Shown here: one piece after another, positions 42,868 to 54,416 of the stretch
How positions within the stretch are numbered: position 1 is the first letter of the stretch
Layout: every line of letters begins with the position of its first letter
NCBI GenBank assembly: GCA_010279815.1
Contig: QEOQ01000180.1
Coordinates: 543,770 to 607,769, forward strand
Direction of reading: 5' to 3'
Length of the DNA stretch: 64,000 nt
Origin: Brachionus plicatilis
Lineage: Eukaryota; Rotifera; Eurotatoria; Ploima; Brachionidae
Position numbers and translations under genes: made by a program
The notes under the pieces: model-generated
What the model saw: only the letters and a program-made list of their open reading frames with translations
Databases searched by the model: none
What the model was told of the DNA's origin: nothing

Positions 42868-44799
42868 ATGAGGTTGAAATTAATTTTTTTTGTTTGTTTT
42901 TCTATTTACTCTGTACTATGTGATGACGAAGCAACCGAGCAGTCTAAGGTAAGCTCCTCAAAACAAATGAAACCGTTTCCAGTACCATTTTTGTTGTTGA
43001 TTAGCCCCAATATGTCAGAAGAGTCCCGGATGGTCCGCTTCATTTTATAGAGACCTTTGAAGCCAACATAATCGGCTCCACATGGATGAAGTCCAAAGCC
43101 AAAAAGGAGGATGTGGAAGAATCGCTGGCAAAGTATGACGGAGACTGGGCCATAGAGTCTAGTTTAGACACAGTTCTTGAAGGTGACAAAGGTCTGGTCC
43201 TCAAATCGAAGGCAAAACATCATGCAATCGCTGCCAAACTTGCCAAGCCTTTTAAATTCAATGAAAACAAGCCTTTGGTTGTTCAGTAAGGATTTTTTTA
43301 TGTTAGCTCGGGATTTGATCCCTGAAGATATAAAAATTTTTTATTAAACAAGCAAAAGAATAGCAAAAAAATCACCAAAAAAAAAGTTCATTTTATTTAA
43401 AAAAAATTTTTTTAAAGATACGAGGTAAAATTCCAAAATGCATTAGAATGCGGCGGAGCCTATGTTAAATTAATCGAGGACAAATCTGGCTTTAATTTGG
43501 AAGATTTTTTTGACAAGACGAGTTTTTCCATCATGTTTGGGCCCGACAAATGTGGCTCGGAGACCAAGTTTCATTTTATAGTCAGGTTCAAAAATCCAAT
43601 CAATGGCAAAGTGGAAGAGCATCATGCCAAGAAGTCAGAATTATTGGACACTGTGTTCAGCGATGGAAAAACGCATCTTTTCACTTTGAGTAAAAATAAA
43701 TATTTGAAAAAAAAAATTTTTTTATTTTTTTTTCAAATTAATTTTAGTACTCAGACCGGATGGTACATTTAAAATGTTGATTGACCGAGTCGAGGTTAAC
43801 TCGGGCAGTTTGCTGACAGACGTGAGCCCGTCAATAAATCCGCCAAAGGAAATAGTAGACCCGAACGATAGAAAACCAGAAAATTGGGATGACAAAGAGA
43901 AAATAGCGGACCCAGACGCAGTCAAACCAGAAGATTGGGATGAGAGTGAGCCAAAGACAATTGCAGATCCGAATGCAAGCATGCCAAGTGGATGGTTGGA
44001 AGACGAGCCAGAGACAGTTCCGGACTCGGAAGCAGTGATGCCAGAAGATTGGGACGAAAGTACTGATGGCGAGTGGGAAGCACCTCAAATCGACAATCCA
44101 AAATGCAAAAGTGCTCCTGGCTGCGGAAAATGGTCGCCGCCAAACATAAACAATCCCAAGTACAAAGGAAAATGGAAACCACCCATGATAGACAATCCCA
44201 ATTACCAAGGTGTATGGGAGGCCAGAAAAATTGCCAATCCTGACTTCTTCGAAGATAGCGAGCCATTCAAATCGCTTTTACCATTTTCTTCGGTCGGATT
44301 GGAATTGTGGTCCATGACAGAAAATATTTATTTTGACAATTTCTTGGTAACTGATGACGAAAGTGTGGCAGAGATTTTTGCCCAAGAAAATTGGGTGCTT
44401 AAGAATAAACTTGAGATGGCCAATGTGCCTTCGTCAGACAGTGTTTTTGAAGGATTGGCCAGACGTGCCAATGCCAATCCATGGCTGTGGGCTGTGTACA
44501 TATTGGTAGTTCTTATACCAATTGTGCTTATAGTTGTGTTCTGTTGCGGCAAGGATTCAAATAAAAAAAAGTTAGATAGCAAAAAAACTGATGCGGTCAC
44601 CCCTGACGATGAGCCTGTTGACCAACCTATGGATGAGCCTGCTGCTGATGAGCCGGACCAACAAGAGGCCGAGGAGACCGAGGAAGCTGGTGAAGATGTT
44701 GGAAAAGATGATCTGGAAAGTGTAGAGAACAACGAAAATAAAGAAGCTACAGAAAGTTCCAATAAGTCCCCGGGACGTCGTAGAGTTCGAAAAGATTAA
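42868..44799 (+). CDS. CANX: Calnexin, membrane-anchored ER lectin chaperone
   Basis: Type I ER membrane chaperone that holds monoglucosylated glycoproteins with an ERp57-type partner. Exons 42868-42948, 43005-43285, 43418-43689 and 43748-44799 join to 1686 nt (561 aa). Signal peptide [18 protein letters not shown]; lectin domain with [15 protein letters not shown] and MFGPDKCG. The P domain has [25 protein letters not shown] and MPEDWDE followed by four G-x-W-x-P/A type-2 motifs; its CKSAPGC cysteine pair is conserved. [14 protein letters not shown] then leads to [20 protein letters not shown], the membrane helix, a juxtamembrane Cys pair, an acidic cytosolic tail and a basic end GRRRVRKD comparable to the RKPRRE-type ER-retention end. 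The last two introns occupy the same positions and phases as in the KDEL paralogue at 25336, and the exon between them has the same length (272 nt); the first intron is extra. Confidence 0.96.
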
Positions 44800-45009
44800 A
44801 TTGTTAAGATTTTTGTTTTTTTTTTTTTTTTTCTCAAGCTAAAATTTGTTTCGCTTCAGACTATTTCAAGACTTTTTAATCAATGTTTCTAATTCGTTTT
44901 CCTTGGAAATCGTGGCAAATCAAATTATTTGAAACGATTTAAATTAAAATGATATTTAAATGTTAAAACAACCCTAGTTTCTTTTAAATAATACTCTTTG
45001 TTGATTTTA

Positions 45010-45015
45010 AATAAA
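45010..45015 (+). promoter_or_regulatory. Polyadenylation signal AATAAA of the calnexin gene
   Basis: AATAAA about 210 bases after the calnexin stop, within TTTTAAATAAACTTTATAAA. Plausible by position; a T-rich stretch follows. Confidence 0.4.
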
Positions 45016-45327
45016 CTTTATAAATCAATTTTTAATTCTTTTGCTTACTTTGATTATTTACTTGTTAAACGATTACCCAAGTTAACAAAAGTCTTATCAT
45101 GTATACCCTCCCAAATTAGCTGTGCTGAACTCTTCATGACAAATAGTGAACATTTTAAATATTTAAATAAAAGCTAAAATTATTTAACATTTTTTACTAT
45201 ACAAACAAAAGAATATTATCATTTTTTGTTCAAAGGCCAATGATATATTCAATAAAAATAGATTTTTTTCTATTGTTTTTTCTCTTGATTGCAATTATTA
45301 GAACTATTTTTTAATAAATTAAATTAG

Positions 45328-46147
45328 TAGTAGTAGTAGTAGTTTTTGCTGCGACACCTAACATGCAGAGTGTCTGAGCCCATCACCGCCGATTGGCCGT
45401 GTAGAGCTGTAGCAGCCGATTCCATTGAACTCATCTAAAGCCATTTTAAAATTAGCTGTTGACTTAGATTTCAACACATTTTCTGGCAACTTATTCCAAT
45501 GCCGAACTACTCTGTTTCAGAAATATACATGTCTGGTGCTCACTGAAGCTGCAAAATCGTTTCTAATTTGAGCTGGGAAACTTTCTCTCTGGACTCTGAT
45601 GCTATTTCCTCTTAAAGCCCCGACAGGACCCTTGTTTTATGATCTATTCACCAGATTCTTGGCCAGGCCTACCATTTCTATTCCATTCACTAATTTGTAC
45701 ATTTCAATCAAGTCCCCTCTCACACTTCTTTCACTGAGCTTTGTCAGTCCGAATTTCGTCAACAAGTCAGGTAAGTCATTTACGTACAGAACAAATAGCA
45801 GGGGTCCAAAATACAGACCCTTGCAGAACTCCACTCAGTACCTCTGACCATCTAGAAACTCCATCACCAAGTACATCTCGCTGAGTTCTCATACTGGAAA
45901 AGTCTTCAAACCACCTTACCATTTTCTCACCTAACCCATAACCACGTGGTCTATGAAGAAGTCGTTGATGCGGTACAGTCTCAAAAGCCTTTGAGAAGTC
46001 AAATAGTATTTCATCCACACTGTTTCTTTTTGCCAACTCAATCGAGATTATATCAAGCCTTTCAAGTAGGTTCGTGACACATCCTTTCTTTGGAACAAAT
46101 CCATGTTGACTTCCGATTATAAGATTATTCTCTTGAAGGTAAAACAT
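45328..46147 (-). pseudogene. Truncated LINE with (CTA)n tail (fragment B)
   Basis: Read on the minus strand from 46147: reverse-transcriptase blocks GSQHGFVPKKGCVTNLLERL, EILFDFSKAFETVPHQRLL and SGVLQGSV. A frameshift near 45815 leads to FGPLLFVLYVNDLPDLL, after which the YADD block is deleted. The text resumes in the thumb/C-terminal part RSVRGDLIEMYKLVNGIE. Further down are VVRHWNKLPENVLKSKSTAN and KMALDEFNGIG. The element ends in a short trinucleotide tail, (CTA)n on its own strand (TAGTAGTAG at 45328-45345), as in CR1/L2-like LINEs. A second 3' fragment of the same family is at 51226-51450. Confidence 0.87.
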
Positions 46148-46476
46148 TTGTCAATTGTGAAAATTTGTTATGAGATTTACTTAAAAAAAATTTAATTTAA
46201 GTGAAAAAAATAACTTAAAATGATTAAGTTTGTTCAAAATATTCTCATTTAGTGAAAAAAAAATTGATTCGTGACAAATAATGAAACAAAATAAATGAGT
46301 CTTCTTTGTTTTTGTGAACAGTAGGTTTCTAATCTTGTGACCAAAGTGTATTATATTTTTGCTTTCTAAAACAATTTCACCACCTATCATGGATTCATCC
46401 AAAATGTGATCTACATCCAAATGGTTTGGCTTTGTCACTTATTAATTGAAATAATTGAATAAAAATAGACTCAAAT

Positions 46477-46870
46477 TAGTGTTTGATGCAGTCAGATCAA
46501 ACCGGTCCATTTCACGGACGGTTTTTTACAGTCATTTGGCCGGTCAGCTTAACGGTCTAAATTTTTGGGCGGCCAAAAGATACGGCCAACTTTTTGGTGG
46601 ACGGCTACTTAAATCGTAAAATTTTTGGCGAAGAAATTTTTAAATTTTTTAAAAAATATTAATTTTTTTGAAAAAAAAGTTGATCGTATTTTTTGGCGGT
46701 CAAGCTGTCAAGCTGACCGGCCAAATGACCGCCCTTTTTTTTTTGGCCGGTCTGCTTGGCGGTTAAATAATCAGACCGCCCGCTTTAAAGTTGCCCCACT
46801 AATACGGACACGGTCACGGTTTCTGAAAATTTTGGCCGGTTTAGTGTCCGCTTGTACGGATCCCAACACT
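46477..46870. mobile_element. hAT-like non-autonomous repeat rich in CCGGYC words
   Basis: The left end AGTGTTTGATGCAGTCAG (46478) and right end ...GATCCCAACACT (46870) are inverted. Imperfect flanks ACTCAAAT / ACTCCAAAT look like an 8-bp duplication. The interior has repeated CGGCCAA, CCGGTC and TTGGCGG words in both orientations and a GC content well above its surroundings. Fragments of the same family occur at 34492-34600 and in the loop of the foldback near 62728-62765. The open frame at 46625-46912 is a shadow of these repeats. Confidence 0.65.
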
Positions 46871-49233
46871 ACTCCAAATAGATTAAACAATTTCAAAGGT
46901 AAATTGAAATAAAATTATTTTTCCTCAAATACATTTTTTGATTTTGAAAATGATGAATTTCGAATGTTTAATTTAAATTTTTTGTTATGAAAATAAATTT
47001 GAAATGAGATTGATTGTATGAAAAAGAAAAAAAAAATTTATTTAAAATTTAAAAAAAAATATTTCCTTCAAATGCGATTCATTGAATCATATTTGGATTC
47101 ATATAAGTTTGACAAATATAGCTAGAAGGGCCAATGGAAAATTATCTGGAAGTCAGTAATTATTCAAAATTCAAAAAATTTATAATACATAATTCAGCTT
47201 ATTAAGGAATTTTATTTTCAATTTTCAAGGTTAATCAACAGGCCAGTTTCTGTGTCTATAAAAGACAGAGAATAGGGACTGAGACTTTTTATCAAGAATT
47301 TTTTCACCGAAATCGTTGACTAAAAAATAAATTTTTAGCGTCGAAAATATTTTTATCGAAAATTATTCATCGAAATTTATTTATTTACTCATTTGTATAT
47401 CTATACCGAGCTAATGCTCTTTTAGAAAATAAAAAAAAAATAAAATAAAGTTAAATAAGATAAATTTAAAAAAAAAAGGATAAAAAAAAAAAAACAACCC
47501 AAAACACCCTCATAACTTTCCAGATATACCCCAAAGCTGATTTTATTTTTGAATAAAGCATAAAAATATTTGCTAGAAACTGTAGTTTTTATAAATTAAA
47601 TACAATACACCGTGTATTGTCGAAGGAAGTTTCCTTTTTTTTTTCCACAATATAAAATTGCAACAATAGGTTATCGATCCTGAAGAATCTATGTTTTCCA
47701 AAATTCTACTTTTTGATTAAATTTAAATCTTAAATTTCAAAATCATAATCATAATCAGACTTTGGCTTCGACTTTTAAGCAGCTCTTATATAGATTGAAT
47801 TCGTTTTGAATTAAAAGATTTATTATGACAAAATTTTATTTCAAAACTGTTTTTTTGTGTCAGCAAACACATTTTGCAGAACAAATTTTAGACCTAAATA
47901 TATAGATTTTTTTAAATTTAAAATTTTTGTTTTTGTCCTTTGTTCCAAAATCCACAATGCCAAAAATTCAACCAAATATAAATGGTTTTAAGTCAATCGA
48001 ACCTGAAAAAAACTTTCAAAATTCAAAGTGATTTTTTAGGCAATGTTTTTTTGATATTTTTTTAATATTTTGAACCCTTTTCAGGAAAGAATTATAAAAA
48101 TTTGGTCTTTTTTAGTTATATGACCTAATGAAAAAAATATTTTAGACACTTTTTTTATTAAATTAATTCATTCACAAAATAACTTTTTTGAAAATCATGT
48201 GATTAATATTTTTTAGAGAATTGGAAAACTAAAATGATTGTTCACATAAATTTATACTTCCATTATTTTGTCTTAGTTTAATAATCACTCTGTCTTGATT
48301 ATTCTTTCTTTTTAAAAAAGATAAATTTAAAAAGGATAAATTTATTTTTTTTAGCAAATTTCGCTGGATATTTAAAAAATTTTTTTTGATTTACACTTGG
48401 TTTTTTTGCCGTATATTAAAGCGTAATTTATTTTGATTAAAAGTCGTTAGAGAAAATGTCAATTAAATTTATTAATAATTTTTTTGTTTTTTTTTTTAAT
48501 TTAAAATAGCTTTAGATTAAGCATTTCCTCTGATCCAGTTGACCTGGTAATACCCTTTCAACAATCTAATATACCCAAATGCTCTCTCTACTTAAATCTT
48601 TGCCTTTAAAACATTAATAATAAAGATTAAAAATAAATAAAATGTATCACCTTTCAAGTGTTTGACTTTGGGAAATACAGATTCATCTATTTCGCAAATT
48701 TTATCTTCTCCGCCCAACTTTAAATTTTTTATCTAATTATTTTTTTTCTATCTTATTTTTTAATTTTGACTTTAGTGATAACTGACGTTCGTTTGATACA
48801 TTTTAACAAAAACTCAATTTATAAAAAATGGAAAACAGAGCGTAGATAAACTACAAATATTATCTTAAGGAGCATCATATTACCAACACAAAGTCAAAAT
48901 TTATAGAAAAAAAAAAAAATTTTTTCATTCTTGCAGTATTAATTTAAAATTATTCTTTCATTTGAAATTGAAAAAATTATCTGAAACATGGTACTTTTTC
49001 AATGTTATTTCAACATTGAATACATTTTGTAATTCAAACACAAAAAATTAAACCATATTTAAATATATATTTAAAATTAAAATTACATGAAATTTTACTG
49101 CTTTAAATCACAAAAATACAAACATCTCTATTTTTAATATATTGAAAAAGAAGTTAAATAACACAAAAATAATATTTTGAAAACTTTAAAGATCTCTTGA
49201 AATTGACTAATAATCATTGACAAATTCTAAGAA
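46871..49233. other. Gene-free AT-rich stretch
   Basis: Holds a third copy of the dispersed GAGCT motif at 47396-47425, a GGCATTGTG-family repeat at about 47835-47970 (GTGTCAGCAAACACATTTTG ... CACAATGCC) and no coding frame. Confidence 0.5.
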
Positions 49234-50301
49234 TTAATGACGATTTATTTTGGATATAGAATAAGCTGTACTTTCTGTGCTTTTTTTTCCTCTGCTGCAC
49301 GCTAAACTTCTGATCACATATCGACGAAATTTAATATTTGTGGCGATACAATTAATAAATAGAGTCGCATGAAACAAAAAGCCGAATGAATCCGCCATAC
49401 TTAAATAAGACAGTCCATCTGGAAGGGAAAAAAATATATAGAAAAAAAAGCTAGTAATAATTGTCACCGGTAAAGTCATGATGATGTACCCAAATGTTAT
49501 TGCTAATATTGAAATAGTCAGTCGCCTTTTTTTAATAATCGATTTTATATTTTCTTTGTTATTTGAAGACTTAATTGAGCTATTTAGCATCAAAGTTTTT
49601 TTTATCAATAACATATTGAAAATTAACATCACAGTAAATGGAAAAAAATTATACAGTCCTAAGTTCACATGATCCCATGTTGGATAAAGTCTAAAATCAG
49701 CATTATACCAGTAGCATACTTGATAATCAATCATAGTATCTATTTTTGTAACTTCTGTCCCATTAACTATTTCTGTTGTGGTCACATTATTTGTGTTTCT
49801 TACTTTTTTATAGTTGCCATTGAATATGAGAATATGAGAATTAATGAGAAAAAGAATCGCAATTATACCAAATGACCAAATATAAGAACTTTTTACTGTT
49901 GAAAATGGTAAACGACTGTAAATTGAGCCAGGAGTTGCCATGATAGTTACAAAGCGATCAATACACATTATACTAAGCAAATTTCCAATTGCTTGTAGTG
50001 AAAAATATTGAAAAAACATGAAAAATTTACACGTAAAATCACTGACATATTCGATTCGAAAGTTGAAGTTTGGTTGCAAGAAATGGTTTAAATTCCATAT
50101 AAATTGTGAAGTTATACCAAATATTGCTACAAATGACAGAAATACCATCGAAGAAATATTCTTAAACTCTTTGGAGAATCTGAAAATGAAAAAACATGCT
50201 GTATTTCCTGTAATTGCTACAATAATAAGAATTAGAGGTAAAAATGAAACGATTTGGGCGAATAGAGTTGACGCTTGTGGGTCTATTTGGGTAGAATTCA
50301 T
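49234..50301 (-). CDS. Rhodopsin-class (class A) G-protein-coupled receptor, intronless
   Basis: Plasma-membrane seven-helix receptor, 355 aa, in a single exon from ATG 50301. The N-terminus has an N-glycosylation site (NST). TM1 contains GN (IVAITGNTACFFIFRF). The TM3 start has the disulfide Cys (DFTCKFFMFFQYF) and ends LSIMCIDRF, so DRF replaces DRY. The second extracellular loop has two N-x-T sequons and the partner Cys (YQVCYWYN). TM5 has the conserved Pro (FFPFTVMLIFN). A Lys/Arg-rich third loop NIKSIIKKRRLTISI precedes TM6 (FGYIIMTLPVTIITS), which keeps Pro but lacks CWxP. TM7 reads LFHATLFINCIATNIKFRR, so NPxxY is absent or rewritten. The tail is short, with CSRGKKSTES. The ligand cannot be inferred; it may belong to a lineage-specific peptide-receptor-like expansion. 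Confidence 0.88.
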   Translation of the reverse strand: MNSTQIDPQASTLFAQIVSFLPLILIIVAITGNTACFFIFRFSKEFKNISSMVFLSFVAIFGITSQFIWNLNHFLQPNFNFRIEYVSDFTCKFFMFFQYFSLQAIGNLLSIMCIDRFVTIMATPGSIYSRLPFSTVKSSYIWSFGIIAILFLINSHILIFNGNYKKVRNTNNVTTTEIVNGTEVTKIDTMIDYQVCYWYNADFRLYPTWDHVNLGLYNFFPFTVMLIFNMLLIKKTLMLNSSIKSSNNKENIKSIIKKRRLTISILAITFGYIIMTLPVTIITSFFFYIFFSLPDGLSYLSMADSFGFLFHATLFINCIATNIKFRRYVIRSLACSRGKKSTESTAYSISKINRH

Positions 50302-53290
50302 TTTAATCTTTTTATCTAAATTTAACGTTTTTAGCTAATTTTAATTTGAACGTTTCAAAATATTTATTAAAATTTTTTTTGTTTAGAACAAATATTAGAA
50401 TTCACAGAAATTAGAATTCACGAATATCAGAAATCACAGAAGATGAAAGATCAAAATTATAAAACTTTGATGTTCAGTTATTTCATTTAGATTATAAAAA
50501 TTAAATATAATTTTTAATTTCCAAAAACAGCCATCTTTTTATTTAGCTATTTTCAATCGATAGACAAAACCAGATGCTTTTTCAAAGATGAAGCAGTATT
50601 TTTTTTATTAAAAGGAAATTTAATAATGAAAAAATGAAAAAATTCTAGAATTTTGGAACAATTTAATTGATCGCCTCCTTTTATCAATATTTTTTTATAA
50701 ATTAGTCGTCATTTAAAAAAAAAATTAATCTTAAAATCTATAAAAAATAAAAATTTATTAGAATGTTTTATTTGTTTTCGAAATTATTGACTGATTTTAG
50801 CCTCTCTTGTTTAGTTAATTTTATTTCCGATATAACAATTGAAAATTTTCGTTCATCATAGTTCTTTCTGATTGAAATTAAAATTGTTTTGTTAGTTCTT
50901 TTATTGAAAGATAAAAATAATAAAATGAGAGTTTTTTGAAAAATATAACAAAACTTCTACCCAAATAACTAATATTAGCTAAAATAAAAGATAATACAAA
51001 ATAGTGTTACGGTAACATGGCATATTTTTGATTTTATAATCAATTAGTCTATTCTCAAATTAAAAAAAAGTCTTTTAAAAAATTTTCATTATAAATTTCT
51101 AAATTTTTGATGTTCAGTATATTTTTGCTTAATAAAATTGATTTTTTCTTTCCTATTAACCTTGTACTTAACTAATAATTGACGAAAAATAATTTATTTT
51201 AACTAAAAACAAAAAAATTAATGGTTTGTTAAATCGATCTGTGAAAAATATTGACGGTAATAGTTCAATTTTAAGGGAGAGAGTTTCCCTGCTCAAATTA
51301 GAAACGATTTTTCAGCTGCGCTGTGCGCTAAACATGCCTTTTTTAGACAGAGTAGTGCCCCATTTGAATAAGTTACCAGAAAATGTGGTAAAATCTGATG
51401 AATGTTTTCCCCAAATTTTATTTGAATCTCGACAAATATTTTTCATCTGAAAAAGAAGAAATTTCAGATTATATTTTTTGTTCCACTAAGATTTTTTTGA
51501 TCAACAATAACTCAAAAAATTAATTTTGATGAATTGCTAATGTAAATGGTTCTTAGTAGACCTGTATAATTTTTACAGAAACTTAATTTAATTGGGTTAT
51601 ACAAAGTTTGTGTCAGCAGAACAAATTTAGAACTATGCGAAAATTTTATTTCAATTTAAAATTTAGTTTTTGTTTTTGTTCCAAAAATCACAATGCCAAA
51701 TTTTTCCTGATATTTGGTAAAATATCGTTAATTTTAATAATTTGAAAAAAAGGTCAATTCATTGCATTGTAGCACGACTATAGGTTGAATTAAACAAAAT
51801 TGATTGTTCTTTAAAAAGATACATTTAAATCTAAATTTCTTTGATTTAAAAAATTTAAATAAAATGAAAACTTTTGGTTAATATTCTGAAATATTATTGC
51901 TGTTAATTCACTATTGAAAAAAATACCAAAACAATAATAATTAATAAATAATAAAAAGATTAATAATAAAAGCAGAAATCAGTGGTTGGATCCATATCAA
52001 TCAGCTAAACCGATCGTTTAAAGAGAACGCTTAGAAAAACAGGTAACGTTGTTCGTCTGGTAGAAATTCCATCATTTTTCAATAAAAACATGAAAATTTA
52101 GTATCTACCCAGTAAAATACATTATAGAAAATTTTCTAGAATTTGCGTATTTATTTTATAATTTGCGAAAATTTTTTAAAAATTAAATTTATTTGCACAT
52201 TAAATATTTTCAACAAAATAATTTTAAAGCAATTAGGGAATATTTTTAGCTTTTCTACTTAAACATCACTTTTTTTTGTCAAATTTTTTAGAATTTTACA
52301 AATGGAATCACTGTATTTTTTTATTTTTATTTTATCTGAATTTAATTTATTTATTTTTTATAAAATAAGAGCTGAATTTAGGCTAATTATATATTTTTAA
52401 TTTATTATTATTAATTTATTTGTTCAACTTTACGGAACTTAGGTTCTCTCAAATAATTCATAAAGGTATGAAGTTTCAATAGCTATCTAATGATCAGTTC
52501 AATTTATATTAGTGGAAGGTCTCTATTATTTAGGTTTCAATTTTGTACTTTGCAAGTTTTTACGCAAAAATAGTATTTAACTGACTTTCGGAATTCAAAA
52601 GACGTTTTTCAATATGAAATAAAATTACAGAGTTTTTTTTTTAAACCTTTAAATTCAGATTTTGATGAAACAAATATCCTTACTAGATTCAATTGATTTC
52701 TATATTCATAATCTATTTTTCTTTATTTTAAAAATCTGAAATTCTTTCTGATTATAAATAATAATAAACTTAAAATCTGAATTTAATTAAAAAAAAATGA
52801 ACTGAAATTAAAACAGAATAGGATGCATTAAAATTAACAATTTCAAATTTTCGTAAAATTTTCACTTTTATTTCATGAAAAATTTTCAATTTAGCTTTGC
52901 AAAAGATTTTCAACAAGTTTTTTCGTAAAATTTGCACAAATTATGACCTTATTGACCTTACTTACATCTTCGTTTTACGTTAGATTTTACATTTTTTTAT
53001 CTGTTTTTAAATCTATTGGGTATGCCTAATTCATACTTCAACCTAGCAGAGTGCTTGACCCAGACCCGCTTTGGGATTTAGTTTAATTTTAAGAGAAGAA
53101 ATGTCTTAATTAATTTAAATTTTAAAGAACATAATAGTTAGAGGATTGATCAGGTTCAAAATATGTAAAAAATTTACGAGGAAAACAGATACATTGAAAC
53201 AAGCATAAAGTGAAAGTATGCAAAATATTTAAATATTTTTTATTTAAAAAAAAATTGTCAATATTCTGCCTTGTCAATATTCTGTGAGTA
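50302..53290. other. Gene-free stretch with repeat fragments
   Basis: Contains the LINE 3' fragment at 51226-51450 and a GGCATTGTG-family repeat at about 51600-51712. The remainder is AT-rich and without coding frames; the open frame 50018-50338 is antisense to the GPCR. Confidence 0.5.
51226..51450 (+). pseudogene. 3' fragment of the same LINE family as 45.3-46.1 kb
   Basis: The frame contains RVVPHLNKLPENVVKS, matching RVVRHWNKLPENVLKS of the LINE at 45328-46147. DNA identity is visible by eye over stretches such as GCTCAAATTAGAAACGATTT and CCAGAAAATGTG. Only the C-terminal end of the reverse-transcriptase frame is present, with decay after it and no tail visible. The orientation is opposite to fragment B. 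Confidence 0.7.
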
Positions 53291-54414
53291 ACGGGTGACA
53301 GAATAAATTCGAGACGAACTTTAAAAGGTCATAACTCCTTAAATATCTATCAAAATAAAACCAAATTTTGAGAGAATATAGCATTTTTATTCTAGTTTTT
53401 GTTTATACTTTAATCTTTTTTCAATAAGTCCATTTCTTCGAATATTATTGAGTCGTTTGGATGTAGAGGCCAAAAGGTCCTGTACGAGATTTTGGTCCAT
53501 ATTTCTTGTACAAAGTCGTATTTTATTCCTTAGTTCATCTAAGTTTTTTGCTCTCCAGCCATTCTCAAACACTTTCCCCTTTAAAAAGGGCCAGCAATCT
53601 TCAATTGGTCGTACTTCTGGCAAATTTGCAGGGTTTTCGCATTTTTGCACAAATTTGATATTTTGGTCAATCAAGTAGTTCACCACTCGCCAAGTCGGGC
53701 CAGAACTTATAGTTGCCGTCTGAATGATGCTTTTTAATTAACGGAATGACTCCACGCTTTATAAAATATATAATTTCCATTGATTTTACTATGACTGAGA
53801 GAGAAATAGGATTCATCGTCTAAAATCCAGGAAATATTTGGATTTTTTAAATACAAATTTCTTCATTTAACTCTAGCTCCTTTTTTTGCGTTTCGGTTCA
53901 GTCAGAGATTTTCATCTTTTTTCTAGGTGTTATTTTAAGCTTCTTCAACAATTTTGAGACCATTTAATGGCTTATATCAAACTTTTTGGCTGCTTGACGC
54001 TGACTGATGTTGTCTTTGTGATCAAAAGCCTTTTTTAGGTTGTTGAGTTTTACTTGTAGTCATTTTTTTCGGTGTTTGACCAGATCCTTGCTTCCTTTCT
54101 GGTGAAAAATATTCACTACGTTTTAAAATTCGGTAAACAGTACTCCTTGGAATTTTTCTGCCATAAAATGCCTCAAAGTGAATATCTTTCCAAGTGATCT
54201 TTTTAGGTTAAAAAAAGCGTATACGCGAATTCTTAAGGTCTCTTCTTTAGATGAATTTATTTAGGTCATTTTTAATTCAAATTGAATAAAATATTTTTTT
54301 ATCGTATTTAAAATTAAATTTACTACAAGAATATGGAAAGATATTTTTAAAAAAAATTAAAAAAGCTTTGCAAATCATTCTTAAAGTTCGTCTCGATTTT
54401 AAGTTGTCACCCGT
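53291..54414 (-). mobile_element. Mariner/Tc1-superfamily transposon, decayed
   Basis: Inverted ends ACGGGTGACAGAATAAATTC GAGACGAACTTTAA (from 53291) and TTAAAGTTCGTCTCGATTTT AAGTTGTCACCCGT (to 54414) are flanked by TA (53289-53290, 54415-54416). The transposase reads on the minus strand; the intact part (53686-53387) is the C-terminal end with NPANLPEVRPIEDCWPFLKG, the catalytic acidic block before which the rest of the frame is broken by stops and shifts (traces of a helix-turn-helix region near 54150-53950). Confidence 0.85.
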
Positions 54415-54416
54415 TA

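Noticed and set aside
44328..44762. 144-aa Ser-rich minus-strand ORF and two others over calnexin
   Set aside because: Antisense shadows of the acidic calnexin coding sequence.
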